From Rhinopithecus roxellana (Eukaryota > Chordata > Mammalia > Primates > Cercopithecidae), in the NCBI RefSeq assembly GCF_007565055.1, contig NC_044557.1:80921019-80985018 (forward strand): a stretch of 64,000 bases of DNA, read 5' to 3'. The translations under genes and the position numbers were made by a program. Of the stretch, positions 23,432 through 34,563 are shown in pieces. The notes beneath the pieces were generated by a model. The model worked only from the letters and a program-made list of their open reading frames with translations, did no database searches and was not told where the DNA came from. Within the stretch, counting starts at the first letter, position 1; the number at the start of each line of letters is the position of its first letter.

Positions 23432-24061
23432 CTTTCTGTAGAAAAACAGCTTGTTGCATGGCAAGATTGATGCCATCTTGAAGCAAAACCACTATGATGA
23501 TCAATGTTTGACTCCTGTGTACCAAGGTGTTCCTCAGCAAAGTCTCAAACATTGCCTGTGGGAGAGAGGGAGGGAGGCAAGGACTGAAAACCTACCTATT
23601 GAGTATTATGCTCACTACCTGATTGACAGTTTCAGTAATACCCCAAACTCAGCATCATGCAATATAACTTTGTAACAAACCTGCACAGGTACCCCCTAAT
23701 TCTAAAACAAAAGTTGAAAAAGAAAAAAGAGATTTACAAAGATGCAAGCTGGAAAAAGAAATGCCCATAGCATAGATAACTCCTCATAAAGGTGTTTATC
23801 TAACCTTCCTCGTGATCATGGGTTGCAACAAAAAAAGTCTGAGACATGACCAGCTGCACATGTTTTTATCCTGAAAGCTTGTGATATAAAGAAGACTTTC
23901 CAGAAAGCAGATGTGGGGATCCACCATCTCGTGGTTGCAATGTTTGTAAGTCCCTATTGAATATTTCTTTCTGAAAAACTGGATTTGTCAGCCTCTTTTT
24001 CCAGCCTCTCAGCACCCTCAATCTTTGAGGGTAGTTTTGCATATACCTGCTCACTGAGGAA
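23432..24061 (+). mobile_element. Composite insertion in the L1M: LTR-like segments plus an L1 3'-end-like piece
   Basis: This ~630-bp block interrupts L1M ORF2. Its right part (about 23860-24020) ends with 'tttctgaaaaactggatttg' and 'gtcagcctctttttcc', resembling the 3' end of HERV-K-class LTRs (MER11/LTR14-like; tentative). Within it, about 23560-23725 reads like an L1/L1PB 3' UTR ('aaacctacctattgagtat', 'gtaacaaacctgcacagg', 'ctaaaacaaaagttg'). It may therefore be an LTR with an L1 3' fragment nested in it. Confidence 0.5.
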
Positions 24062-25264
24062 CACCTCTCTAAGATATGAAACAGACAAGGATATCTGCTT
24101 TCACTGCTCTTATTCATAGTGCTGTAAGTTATAGCCAGCGCAATGAGATAAGAAAAAGTAATAAAATCCATATAAATCAGAAGATAAAAAATAATATTGC
24201 TCCTATTTGCAAAAGGCATAATTGTCTACATAGAAACCCCAAAGAATCCTATTTTTTAATTCCTAAAATTAACATTATTTCAACAATGTGACAGGATATA
24301 AGATAAACATACAAATATTAGTTTTACTTCTATACATTAGGAATGAAAACATAAAAACCAAAATTAAAATACAATACCATTCATAATTGCTTAAAAAGTA
24401 AGATACTTAAATGTATATCTATCAAAACATGTGTATGACTTGTATGCTGAAAACTATAAAATGCTAGTGAAATAAAACAAAGAAGATCTAAGTAAATTGA
24501 GATACAGCCATGTTTATGTATTGAAAGATGACAGAGTAAAGATGAATTACTCCTCAAAAGATCCATGCAATTTCTATCACTATCATTTCGAGATATTTTA
24601 TGGATATAAAGATTATTACATATGATTTATATAGAGGTCAAAGGAATTAGAATTCTTAAAACAATTTTTTAAAAAGAACAAAGTAGGATATATCAGCCTA
24701 TCTGATTTGAAGACTTATAGAACAAAAGTAATCAAGATTCTGTGGTATTAGCAGAAGGATGGACACATGGATGACTGAAACAGACTACAGAACCCAGAAA
24801 TAAACTTGTACAAATAAATCCAATGGATTTTTGGCAGAGGTGCAAAGGCAATTCAATGAAGGAAATAAGTCTTTTCCATAAATGAGACAGCGGAATTCAT
24901 AAGCAAAACAAAAAAAGAACATCAAACTAAGTTTCATACTTTATAGTTTTGCAAGATACTACTTTTGAGGGAAGAAGACACCTGGGGGTAGAAGACACAT
25001 GGGGTCTTGGTACTATTTTTTAATAAAAACATTTGAGTTTACAATGATCTCAAAATAAAAAAGGTTGATTAAACAAATGACCTGTACATGTGTCAAGTGG
25101 AGGAAACAGAAGGGTAAACAAACATTTATAGCACAATGTGGTATGTGTAATGATTGACACATAAATAAAATTCCTTTAGGAGAACAGCATTGTCACCAAG
25201 AAAGTTATTAAACACCTTCCAAAGAACTGAGATTTGAGCTGAGTCTTGAAAGAAGAGGGACGCT

Positions 25265-25365
25265 TACCAGCTTTCTTTTTATTTTTATAATTCTATGAGA
25301 TAGAGGTTATTATCCCTCCTTTAGAGAAGGCTTAATAATGTTAAATCAATGACCCAATGCAACAG
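25265..25365 (+). mobile_element. MIR fragment (weak)
   Basis: A short stretch 'ttctatgagatagaggttattatccctcctttagag', interrupted by substitutions, resembles the MIR core. Just before it 'gagctgagtcttgaaag' resembles reverse-orientation L2. Low information content. Confidence 0.45.
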
Positions 25366-25485
25366 TTTCCAACTGCAATTTCATTCACTTTACATTTCTA
25401 TCATAGTGTTAAATTATCAAAATACTATGTAATAGAATCAAAATGCTGAAGAAGTAATAAATTACAAAAAAAGTTATTTAAAGGG

Positions 25486-25600
25486 ACATTCATCTATTCA
25501 GGCATTTAGTAAGCATTGACATATTCCTGATGTATTGGCACTCAGGTAGGTGTTAAAGATTAGACAAAATCATATAACTGAAAAAGGGAAAGGGAATCAT
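25486..25600 (-). mobile_element. L2 3' end fragment (weak)
   Basis: 'catctattcaggcatttagt' followed by 'ggcactcaggtaggtgtt' resembles the reverse-orientation L2 terminus. Confidence 0.4.
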
Positions 25601-26044
25601 TCAGTATCAACTATGTTTTAAAGCCAGTGATTCTCAAATTACTTCCTGCACAAGAAACTCTTATTAGTAACATCCCTTAATGCATGCAATGATTTTGGGG
25701 AGTGAGAAAGAGGCAAATAAATAAATTCAGGATCTTGCGAGGAGAGGAAACATACATTTTGTTTATTAAAGTACACTCTTCCCCAGTAATTTAGGGTGCC
25801 CTCATAAGGGAGTTACAATCCCTCTAGCAAAATATAAAATGCTGTGAAAGTCATTTTATATTCTTCAAAATTTTTTTTGGCATACTAAAGTATTTCCCAA
25901 TCTTGGCCTCATTGACACTTAGGCCAGATAAACCTTTGTAATAGAGAGGTGTCCTGTATACCACAGGGTATTTAGCAGCATCCCTGGCTTCTACCTACTA
26001 GATACAAGTAGCACCCCTCTAACTAGTTGAGACAATCAAAGAAT

Positions 26045-26186
26045 GCCATGTGGACTTCTCATCTTAAAACATAGTAACTGATTTTTTCAACAAGAGAGAG
26101 TCTGTTGTTACCTTTTGTCTCTTTTACCAGTTCACCAGGTTAAGTCAGGCCCACTCAGGGTATTCTCCCCTTGAGAAATTCAAAAT
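26045..26186 (+). repeat. 142-bp duplicated segment (derived copy, inside MER20)
   Basis: The segment is identical in length to 27015-27156 with only 3 substitutions by direct comparison (about 98%). It interrupts MER20, whereas the other copy sits in its natural place within an MLT1-like LTR, so this one is the derived copy. Offset 970 bp, same orientation. Confidence 0.97.
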
Positions 26187-26238
26187 ATTCAGGATTACCA
26201 AATGTAGCCCAAGGGCATGCAAAATTACCCCCAGTTGA

Positions 26239-26405
26239 AAAATTAGCTGGGTGTGGTGGCACATGCCTGTAATCCCAGCTACTCAGGAGGCTAAAGTGAG
26301 AGAATCACTTGAACCCAGGAAGAGGAGGTTGTAGCGAGCTGAGATTGTGTCATTGCACTCCAGCCTGGGTGACAAAACGAGACTTTGTCTCAAAAAAAAA
26401 AAAAA
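26239..26405 (+). mobile_element. 5'-truncated Alu (right arm) in MER20
   Basis: The Alu begins at the linker/right arm ('aaaattagctgggtgtgg') and ends with 'gagactttgtctc' plus an A run. A target duplication is visible: 'aaattacccccagttga' on the left and 'aaatcacccccacttga' on the right, two differences in 17. Confidence 0.92.
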
Positions 26406-26734
26406 AAATCACCCCCACTTGAGAACCACTGGTTAAGCAGTGTTGTTGCCATTCTGCAAATGAGGACTGATGTTTGGAGAGGTTGAATAGACTGTCAAAA
26501 TTCATACAAATATTAATTGATGGAGCCAGGTATAGAACATAGGTCACCTTGATTCCAAAGACCAAGTTTTCTCTACTACATCTAGCTTCTTATGAAGAGT
26601 TCACATCCTAGAGGGAAAGTCATAGCTGTAAATCAAAATTACAAAATAATGTGAGTGGGGCTGTGACAGAAGAGTCATCAGAAGGCTCTAGATTCAAAAG
26701 GCTGTTCTGCCTGGGGTAGACAAGAGACAGTACG

Positions 26735-27326
26735 TGTATTCATTTTCTATTCCCACAGAACAAACCACCACAAACTGAGTCACTAAAACAACACAGATTT
26801 ATTATCTCACAGATTCCTTGGGTAAGGAGTCCGGGTATGAGTTAGCCAGGTCCTCCAGGTCTCACTAGGCTGAAATCAAAATGTTTCCCAAGGATGTGAT
26901 TTCATCTGGAATTCAAAATCCCTTCAAAGCTCACTGGTTATTGAAAGAATTCATTTCCTTGAAGTTGTATGACCAAGGTCCCTGTTTTCTTGCTGGGACC
27001 ATTCTCAGGTCCTTGCCATGTGGACTTCTCATCTTAAAACATAGTAACTGATTTTTTCAACAAGAGAGAGTCTGTTGTTACCTTGTGTCTCTTTTACCAG
27101 TTCACCTGGTTAAGTCAGGCCCACTCAGGATATTCTCCCCTTGAGAAATTCAAAATCAACTGATTAGTTGACCTTAATTACACCTACAAAACCCATTTTG
27201 CCATATAACATAACATAATTATGGGAAAGAAATCCCATCATACTTGCAAGTCCCACCCGCACGCAATAGGATGGGATTGTATAAGAGCATAGGTCAATAG
27301 CAGTCATTCTGGAATTTTGCCTACAA
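26735..27326 (-). mobile_element. MLT1-like MaLR LTR
   Basis: Reverse-orientation LTR pattern: 'accaccacaaactgagtc', 'aaaacaacacagatttatt', 'atctcacagattcc', and later 'ccatataacataacataat' and 'ggaattttgcctaca'. It contains the donor copy of the 142-bp duplication at 27015-27156. Assignment to MLT1 is by general resemblance. Confidence 0.6.
27015..27156 (+). repeat. 142-bp segment, donor copy inside the LTR
   Basis: Same sequence as 26045-26186 apart from three substitutions. Here it continues smoothly into LTR sequence on both sides, which marks it as the source. Confidence 0.95.
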
Positions 27327-27445
27327 TAGGTAGTTCTTAATACATGAACTCACTTTCTTCCTGGATTCCCAGATGACCCCTGTAGTGCCTGACTTGGCAT
27401 CTGCCCTCTTCATCATACGCCTGGTTGCCCCCAGAAATACTCTCC

Positions 27446-27757
27446 AGGCGCAGTGGCTCATGCCTGTAATCCCAGCACTTTGGGAGGCCAAGGCGGGCGG
27501 ATCACAAAGTCAAGAGATTGAGACTATCCTGGCCAACATGGTGAAACCCCATCTGTACTAAAAACACAAAAATTAGCTGGGCATGGTGGCACACGCCTGT
27601 AATCCCAGCTATTCAGGAGGCTGAGGCAGGAGAATCGCTTGAACCCAGGAGGCGGAGGTTGCAGTGAGCTAAGATCTCACCACTGCACTGCAGCCTGGCG
27701 ACAGAGCAAGACTCCATCTCAAAGAAAAAAAAAAAAACTAAAAGAAAAAAGAAAAAA
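27446..27757 (+). mobile_element. AluS-like element with target duplication
   Basis: A near full-length Alu lacking only its first few bases, ending in an A-rich tail interrupted by G and CT. Flanks 'agaaatactctcc' (left) and 'agaagtactctcc' (about 27758-27770) form the target duplication. Confidence 0.95.
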
Positions 27758-27999
27758 AGAAGTACTCTCCCAGCCCGTCTTATGTAACCACTCCATTCTG
27801 CTTACCTTCTTTATACACAATGTTTCCTCCTGGATCCTGGGCAAAACCTAGTGCATATTTGAATCTTCCTTTTAAAACTTGGCTTTCCTCTAAGATGTTC
27901 CTCTAATCCCTAGACATAAAAGCAATCCCTGTCCACTGTGAGATGTGATACTTAAATAAATTGTCATACTCTTAGATAATTTTGCATGAGTCATGTTAA

Positions 28000-28160
28000 C
28001 TCACATGGTTTTATATACTGATAATCTAATGAAGTGGGCTTGTCCCCATTTTTTTAAATAAGAAAATTTAGGATTAGCATGATTAAGCAACTTTCCCAAT
28101 GTCTTACAGCTCAAGGAAGTGACAGAGTCACAAATTCACATGACTCCAAGTTCATGCTTC
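28000..28160 (+). mobile_element. MIR fragment
   Basis: Decayed MIR 3' half: 'tccccatttttttaaataag', 'tcttacagctcaaggaagtg', 'cagagtcacaaattcac'. Confidence 0.55.
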
Positions 28161-28389
28161 TTCCAGGGCCCATTTCCTTCCATTTTATCGAGGGCAGTAG
28201 GAGAGCAGTGGTTGAGAAATTTATACTTCTCTTGCCCTGTCGCCAAGTGGCACCTCCTCCCTTCAGTACTTCCCTGCTCAACTGCCACAACTATCTGAAT
28301 AAATCTCATTTTGACTCTTTTTCTAATTGATACTTTTATTCAAATTTCATCTTCCCAATCTTCTAAGGGTCTTGTAGAATGGAAACCAT

Positions 28390-28740
28390 CTTCTTTTTCT
28401 TTTTTCTTCTTCTTTTTTTTTTCTCTCTCTCTCTCTTTTTTTTTTTTTTTTTTTTTTTTTGAGATGGAGTATCCCTCTGTTGCCCAGGCTGGAGTGCAGT
28501 GGTGTGATCTCGGCTCACTGCAACCTCCGCCTCCTGCGTTCAAGTGATTCTCCTGCCTCAGCCCCCTGAGTAGCTGGGACTACAGGCGCGCACCACCATG
28601 CCTGGCTAGTATTTGTATTTTTAGTAGAGACAGGGTTTCACCATATTGGCCAGGCCGGTCTCGAGCTCCTGACCTCATGATCCACCCGCCTCAGCCTCCC
28701 AAAGTGCTGGGATCACAGGCGTGAGCCACTGCACCTGGCC
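28390..28740 (-). mobile_element. AluS-like element, reverse orientation
   Basis: A T/C-rich tail (28390-28460) is followed by reverse-complement Alu 'gagatggagtatccctctg' through 'gtgagccactgcacctggcc'. The target duplication TAGAATGGAAACCAT is perfect at 28375-28389 and 28741-28755. Confidence 0.97.
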
Positions 28741-28755
28741 TAGAATGGAAACCAT

Positions 28756-29214
28756 TTTCTTTATAGACCCAGCAGTGCCTACCCAGGCTTGCAAAAATGA
28801 CAATGCTTAAGAATTACTTGTATACATGAAAAATTAATTCCCTTATAACCCAATTAAATACTACTATTCAGAAAAGATCCATAAACTTGGAAAAGGAAAG
28901 GGATGTGTATATAAAACATCCTTTCCACTCTGCTGGCATCCCCAGCAATTCCTTACACTTGCTAACTCTCTACAAGAAGCCGTAGATCAGTTCCGCTCTA
29001 CTTCCACTACCTGCAGACTAGATAAGGAACTTCATGCTCCAGTATCTTTAATAATATTTTATTATATCTAAAGAAGCTCTAGCTTTCCAGTGGCATTTCT
29101 ATAAAGGAGTCTTTAATAGAAGTGGGCTGTAAAGGGGCCTAACGTTGACTCAGATGTACAAATAAACCTATACCGAGGTCTGGTATTTAGTTGTAGGGAG
29201 AGAGGGTGGGAGAT
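28756..29214. other. No recognisable feature
   Basis: No repeat or gene supported. Confidence 0.45.
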
Positions 29215-29975
29215 TTAAAAATCATATATTTATTAACATATTTTTTGAACTCCAAAAATGTGCCACTCTGCTAAGTACTGGAACTAATCACAGCTCAGAG
29301 GAGTTTATAGTCAGCAGACGTGGACAGAGATGAAGGAAATGGAATACAGCATGAGGAGCCCTATGAAGGAAGGGAATGCAGGGTGCATGGGAGGACCTGA
29401 TAACTCAGTCCTGGCTTGGACTTAGGGGTGCCAGTCATGGAAGGCTTTCCAGTGATAATTCTATCTCAGCTGAGCCTTAAAAGAGAGATGGGATTTAGCC
29501 AAGGCAAGAAGCTAAAATGAGTGTTCCATTCAAAAAGAAGAGCATGAACCCAGAATGCAAGGTGGAGAATGCTAACACAGGAGGCTCTCTCAGATCTGGG
29601 AAGAGCCTTGGAGACCAGACAAAAATAACTTGGATCTTCTTTAACCACAGAGCAGCAGGAGAACATTAAAATACTTCGGGAAGGGAAGTGGCTTAAATAT
29701 ATCACTGTGGCTACGGAATAGAGAAGGATTGGAGTGGAATGGGCCTGGAAGTCAAGAAGGAAATCTGGGACACAGTGGTAATTATCGAAGCGAGAGATGA
29801 AGACAAAGCAGTGACAGACAAATTTGAGCAACTTTAGGACTAGTCAGTCTTGGCAATCAATTGGATATGGAAGGGAAGGAGGGAAATATATTAAGAATGA
29901 CACTAGGGCTCTGGCACAGTCACCTGGGAGGACATTGGTGCTACTCATTGTTTTGTGGAAATCAGGAGAAGACGC
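29215..29975 (-). mobile_element. L2 3' region
   Basis: A long reverse-orientation L2 match: 'gtgccactctgctaagtac', 'cagtcatggaaggctttcc', 'cagctgagccttaaaag', 'gcatgaacccagaatgcaag', 'atatatcactgtggctac' and 'gcaatcaattggatatgg' follow the L2 order. No coding capacity. Confidence 0.75.
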
Positions 29976-31138
29976 AGATTTAGGAGCTGTGCAGGTCAAT
30001 ATTGTATGCACTGCATTGAATATGTTGCATTTTAGGACCAGATTCATATAAACAAAGGTGATGCCAATAACAACAGTATAGGAACCCCTCTTTTTCCTTG
30101 CAAAGGTATTCCAGGACAGGTTTTTATAGCTAGGGTACCATCTACCCCACTGCCAAGGCCCCCATTTTCCTAATTGTTTAATGTGACTTAATGTTAAATG
30201 TACATGGGTTCAAAAGCCCTTACCTCTCAACCAAAATGTGGAATCAAAGCACTGCATGAATTAAGTGTGTCTGTCTGCACAGATGTTGTGCCCACCACAT
30301 CAAAGGCATTTCGCACTTGCCATAGGGGATGGCTTCATGACCTTGGAAATAAATTTGAAATGTATGGGCTCCCTGAAACCACAGAGTCAACTGAGTATGA
30401 CTTGAATTATGGTAATGCATTATATTCACCAAGGAAAAAACTCAGTGCAAATTGTTGAATTTGAGGGTTTTTAACAAAAGGAATAAGAGACCCACAACCT
30501 AAATTATTGGATGACAAAACAGATCATTTTCAAATCCTCAGTTAGCAAACCATATCTATATACATATACTGGTCTACAAAAATGTTCACTCGGGCCATAA
30601 TATTTTTTACTAGCTTTCCTCACATTTACCAATACCAGTCACACCTCTTTATCATACCCACACTTTCCTACAGAAGTAACAGTTGTGAAAAATGCTTTGA
30701 ACACTATAATGCACTGTATCAAACTAAGGTTGTCAATAACATAAACCCAAGACCACACCTACTTGTTGGTAGCCAACATAGTAGATTAAACAAACAACAA
30801 CAAACAAACAAACAAAACAAACAAAAAACCCTAGCTGGCCAGCTGGTCTCACTTCTTGTTAATATAGTATATTTAATTACTTACAGTGTTCCATTTTGTT
30901 TTCCTTTCCGCCATGATTTTTGGGAGCTAAGAAACGTATTGGAATACCAAGTAAATAATCCCATCCAGTCATAAAAATTACCCGCAAAATTCCGTCTTCT
31001 ACACAGAAATTATATCCATTCCTATGATCACTTTTTAGGAACTACCTGCATATTTACATGATTTCCATGAATAAGAAATCCTGTAAATACTTCTGCCCTC
31101 TGATCGAATTATGATTTTGGGCCTCACATAACTTTTTA
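29976..31138. other. No recognised gene; (AAAC)n tract inside
   Basis: Unassigned sequence with an (AAC/AAAC)n simple repeat at about 30789-30827. The 86-residue frame at 30198-30458 and the 130-residue frame at 30582-30974 (which crosses the AAAC repeat) show no family features. Confidence 0.45.
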
Positions 31139-31330
31139 AATAACAACCACTATTTATGTATGCCATACTGTGTGATGGACACCATGCCTAGCATCCATGT
31201 ACATTACCTTGTTTAATCCCTAAGACAATATTTAGTAAATATTACTTCCATTTTCTAGATGAGAAAACTGAAGCATATAGAGGTTTAGTCTCAGATCACA
31301 CAGCTAGCAAGAAGAAAAGCTGTGAGTTAC
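31139..31330 (+). mobile_element. MIR SINE
   Basis: 'caaccactatttatgtatgc', 'ccattttctagatgagaaaa', 'ctgaagcatatagagg' and 'gatcacacagctagcaag' match the MIR order. Confidence 0.85.
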
Positions 31331-31635
31331 TGTTATTGTAGATTTTATATCTCAATAACAGTAACACTTAGTAAATGGTATATTTATAAATGAAGATTAA
31401 ATATACTAGCATTGTGCATCAGATTAGTTGGTCAAACATTCTACAAAATGCTGCCTTTAGAAGGGTTAGCTAATTCACTATACACACACAAACAGCCCAG
31501 TCAGTCAACTGAAACATGGGCAAACGTTAAATATGTAAACAAAATGCTAAGCCCACCTACTTGCTTTAACCTCTGAGTCAATCCTAAAGCTATAAATTTT
31601 TAAAGATGCGTATCATACATAAGAGAAGATTAAAT

Positions 31636-31852
31636 AACAATAATAACCATATCAGCTCTCCTTGAATGTCTAGCTATACAATGGGTAAAGTTGAATGCTT
31701 TACCCATATTATAATTTTTAATCTTTATGAGTCTGTGAAGAAGCTATTATTATCCCTATTCTGAAGATAAGAAAAGTTTGGCTCAATAGGATTATGTAGA
31801 TTGCATGAAGGTGTTCAGCCAATAAGAAGAAATGGGCCTAGGACTTGAAGTA
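31636..31852 (+). mobile_element. MIR SINE containing a hairpin
   Basis: MIR order is visible from 'accatatcagctctccttg' to 'attattatccctattctgaag' and 'gttcagccaataagaag'. A perfect hairpin at 31681-31707 (arms ATGGGTAAAG / CTTTACCCAT, loop TTGAATG) disrupts the 'gcactttac' part of the MIR. Confidence 0.75.
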
Positions 31853-32960
31853 GAGATTTCTTATTCCTACTCTGCTTGCAGACCTTATGTCCATGAAACC
31901 CAATACCATACTGTGCCCCCACAAAACATTGTATAAAGCTCAGGTACTTCCCTGAGACGTTGTTGAAAACCCTGGGTAACTGAACGTCCATTTTATGTCT
32001 TCCATGTGTTAGCAACACTATAAAAGTTAAATTCATTGGCATCTGTAATATAAGAACTAATGGGATCAGTATTCTTTGAAAATTATGCTTTTTTCCAAAT
32101 GTCACCTTATGTTCCACACATATTTTCGAAAATGAATGTTCGGGTTTTAAAGAGGGACTAAACAAAATTGACAATGTAATTTTATCCAGGTATTAAAAAA
32201 AAAAAAAAAAAAAAAAACAATCTCTTGCCTTATGGGTTACTCCACCAGTCAGGCCGTGATAATAATTTACTATTCTGGAATATAGTTATTCTTCCAATTT
32301 TGACATAACTGCTATGTTATTTCACTCACATATTCTTCTGTCTGTCCCAGTAGCCAGAGGCCATTTTTCATGCCGTTCATTTGCATCAGAAATTACAGGT
32401 TTTGATACCCCTGCCACAGCCTGTGTTTTAACTTTGAAATATATTGTAGCTAAACCTCTAATGTGGCTAATCTAGTTCATGATTCAATATGACTGCAGTT
32501 ATGGTTCCCTGAAAGGGTTGCCACTGACAAAAATGCCGCCCTGTGTCATGCTCAGGAACTCCTTAAGGCTCAGCTCCCAGCTCAGGTTGAAAGAGGTCCC
32601 TGAGTAAATAGCTGTCTGAGCCTCTTCCTATCCGGGTCAGGTCACCAATTTATTCTGCGACCTTGGCACCGTTGAGTCTCCTCTCCATGTCTCTCTCTCT
32701 CTCTTTTTTTTTTTTTTTTTTTCCTTTATGACCATAAATTAGAAAGGCACAAACATAGCTTTCTTAATTTCTTCCTCCTTTCTGCCTTTCGGGCCCCTGG
32801 AAATGTGATGAGATCTTTCCAAGGGCTCTGACGGGGCAGGCACTGAGAGTCTTCTCACCATGAGCTCCACCAAAGGGCCAGGGCTTTCTTGGATGCTCAA
32901 GAGTGCATCTCAGTCATCCAACAGGATGGGTAGAAGCAGAAATTGCCCAAGATGGGGAGA
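31853..32960. other. No recognised gene; homopolymer and CT tracts
   Basis: Contains A23 at 32195-32217 and a (CT)n followed by poly(T) at 32690-32722. The surroundings do not show an Alu body, so these may be remnants of otherwise lost retroelements or simple expansions. Confidence 0.45.
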
Positions 32961-32964
32961 GTCA

Positions 32965-33065
32965 CAGGCTTCCAAGTTGGAAGGAACTTGGAGATTATCA
33001 GTGTGCTTCCCATTTTCCAGAGGCACAAAGACTTAAGTAAGCTCAAGGTCACCCAGTGTGTTCCC
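32965..33065 (+). repeat. Ancient mammalian SINE-like fragment
   Basis: 'ttccaagttggaaggaactt' followed by 'ggcacaaagacttaag' and 'ctcaaggtcacccagtg' matches the same mammalian-wide pattern as the fragment at 1745-1925. Confidence 0.5.
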
Positions 33066-33079
33066 AAATAGTTCATCAT

Positions 33080-33235
33080 TGAATCCCTTCATTCAGCAAA
33101 CATCTATGGAGCACTTACTGTGTCCTAGATGAGACTCTAGAGATCAGATGTGGTCCTGCCCTCAGGAGAGCACCATCTAGCGGAGGGGTTAGGTCAACAA
33201 GGAAGGGCAATAAAATGTCAGAGACAGTGTGGCCA
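33080..33235 (-). mobile_element. L2 3' end fragment
   Basis: Reverse L2 terminus: 'cattcagcaaacatctatgg', 'agcacttactgtgtccta', 'tgtggtcctgccctcagg'. Confidence 0.75.
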
Positions 33236-33307
33236 CACATGCTGGTTAGTCCAGGAAAATCTCAGTTTACCATCAGTAGCACGCCCTTCCACTCTCAAAA
33301 GTGTTTT

Positions 33308-33590
33308 GGTGGTCAGGTGAGGTGGCCCATGCCTGTAATCCCAGCACTTTGGGAGGCTGAGGTGGGCTGATTACGAGGTCAGGAGATCCAGACTATCCTG
33401 GCTAACACAGTGAAACCCCGTCTCTACTAAAAGTACAAAAAATTAGCCAGGCAAAGTGGCGGGCGCCCGTAGTCCCAGCTACTTGGGAGGCTGAGGCAGG
33501 AGAATGGTGTGAACCAGGGAGGCAGAGCTTGCAGTGAGCCGAGATCATGCCATTGCACTCAAGCCTGGGCGACAGAACAAGACTCTGTCT

Positions 33591-33633
<43 letters not shown>
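33308..33633 (+). mobile_element. AluY-like element with 42-nt pure A tail
   Basis: Full-length Alu with Y-type features ('gaggtcaggagatccagac', 'gcttgcagtgagccgag'). Its tail at 33592-33633 is 42 uninterrupted A residues, unusual for an old insertion and possibly polymorphic. Confidence 0.94.
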
Positions 33634-33637
<4 letters not shown>

Positions 33638-33723
33638 TGGTGTGGTTTGGATGACAAATTAAACAGACTTTCCAGTTATTGGTGAGAACATTGTGAAGTG
33701 GAGAGACAAAAGATAGAATTCTG

Positions 33724-34046
33724 TGGCAGGGTGTGGTGGCTTATGCCTGTACCAGCACTTTGGGAGGCCGAGGCAGGCAGATCACCCAAGGTCAGGAGTT
33801 CGAGACCAGCCTGGCCAATATGGCAAAACTCCATCTCTACTAAAAATATAAAAATTAGTTGGGAATGGTGACAGGTGCCTGTAATCCCAGCTACTCGGGA
33901 GGCTGAGGCAGGAGAATCACTTGAACCCGGGAATTTAAGTAGAACTGGTAGTTTTATGGAGGTTGCTGTGAGCCGAAATTGCGCCACTGCGCTCCAGCCT
34001 GGGAGACAGAGTAAGACTCTGTCTCAAAAAAAAGAAAAAAAGATAG
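33724..34046 (+). mobile_element. AluS-like element with a foreign 25-bp filler
   Basis: A full Alu with target duplication 'aaagatagaattctg' (left) / 'aaagatagaattttg' (right). In the right arm, between 'cttgaacccggga' and 'ggaggttgctgtgagcc', about 25 bp of non-Alu sequence (about 33932-33956, 'agtagaactggtagtttt') replace a few Alu bases. Confidence 0.93.
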
Positions 34047-34061
34047 AATTTTGTTTAGGTT

Positions 34062-34563
34062 AACTCTAGCAAACTTTGCATAATTATTGTTCTGTGGTTG
34101 GGGGTGGTGCGCAGTTCATTCATTCTCAATGAGTTTTGTCAGTTGTTCTCAAGAACAGATGAGGTAAAGCCCCTTCAGGCTGACTTCAGAGGAAAGAGGG
34201 TCCCAAACTGACTGGACCCAATGATACTTGGATTTGGCTGTTGGACCTAGTCACATAGCTGGTCTGCAACAGAGCCAAGCACTACATCTAGCTGCCTTGA
34301 TTCCCTGTCCAGTGCTCTTGTTATGATGCTCCATCCAACTGACTGCCTGGATGAGTTTTTGTGACTGAGTGGACCTCATCTAATAAGATACCCTGCAACC
34401 TCTAGCCTGTGTCTCTTGCTCACTGGCTCTGCTATCTGTTCTCTGTAAGTCTCCCAACAATCCTCCCCATCCAGGGTATAAATTATAAGGATACAAAGAG
34501 AACTCACTATAAAAGAACCTATCCTGATATTTTCCTTCAAACGTTACATTAGAAAAAATTTCT
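34062..34563. other. No recognisable feature
   Basis: Nothing supportable between the Alu and the deleted L1. Confidence 0.45.

Larger units (their letters stand above)
20886..25070 (+). mobile_element. Old L1M element, split by a composite insertion
   Basis: A decayed L1M runs 20886-23431 and resumes at about 24062-25070. The first ~700 bp look like an L1M 5' region ('aacgcaacaagctcaaac'). ORF2 similarity starts near 21605 ('gcaataattcaattaaatg') and continues through 'gccgagatggtttcactgg' (RT) to a 3' end reading 'gggtcttggtactatttttt' and 'gatctcaaaataaaaaagg'. Many stops are present; short frames such as 21892-22197 are remnants only. An internal loss is likely near 24895-24945. Confidence 0.8.
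25886..26431 (-). mobile_element. MER20-type hAT element carrying two later insertions
   Basis: The MER20 sequence is readable in three pieces: 25886-26044 ('cattgacacttaggccag', 'tttagcagcatccctggc'), 26187-26238 ('attaccaaatgtagccc') and 26406-26431 ('cccacttgagaaccactg'). The first gap is filled by a 142-bp duplicated LTR segment, the second by a truncated Alu. Joining the pieces by eye gives one collinear MER20. Confidence 0.85.

Noticed and set aside
30198..30458. 86-codon frame that looked like a possible exon
   Set aside because: No flanking splice signals that can be trusted and no recognised protein family.
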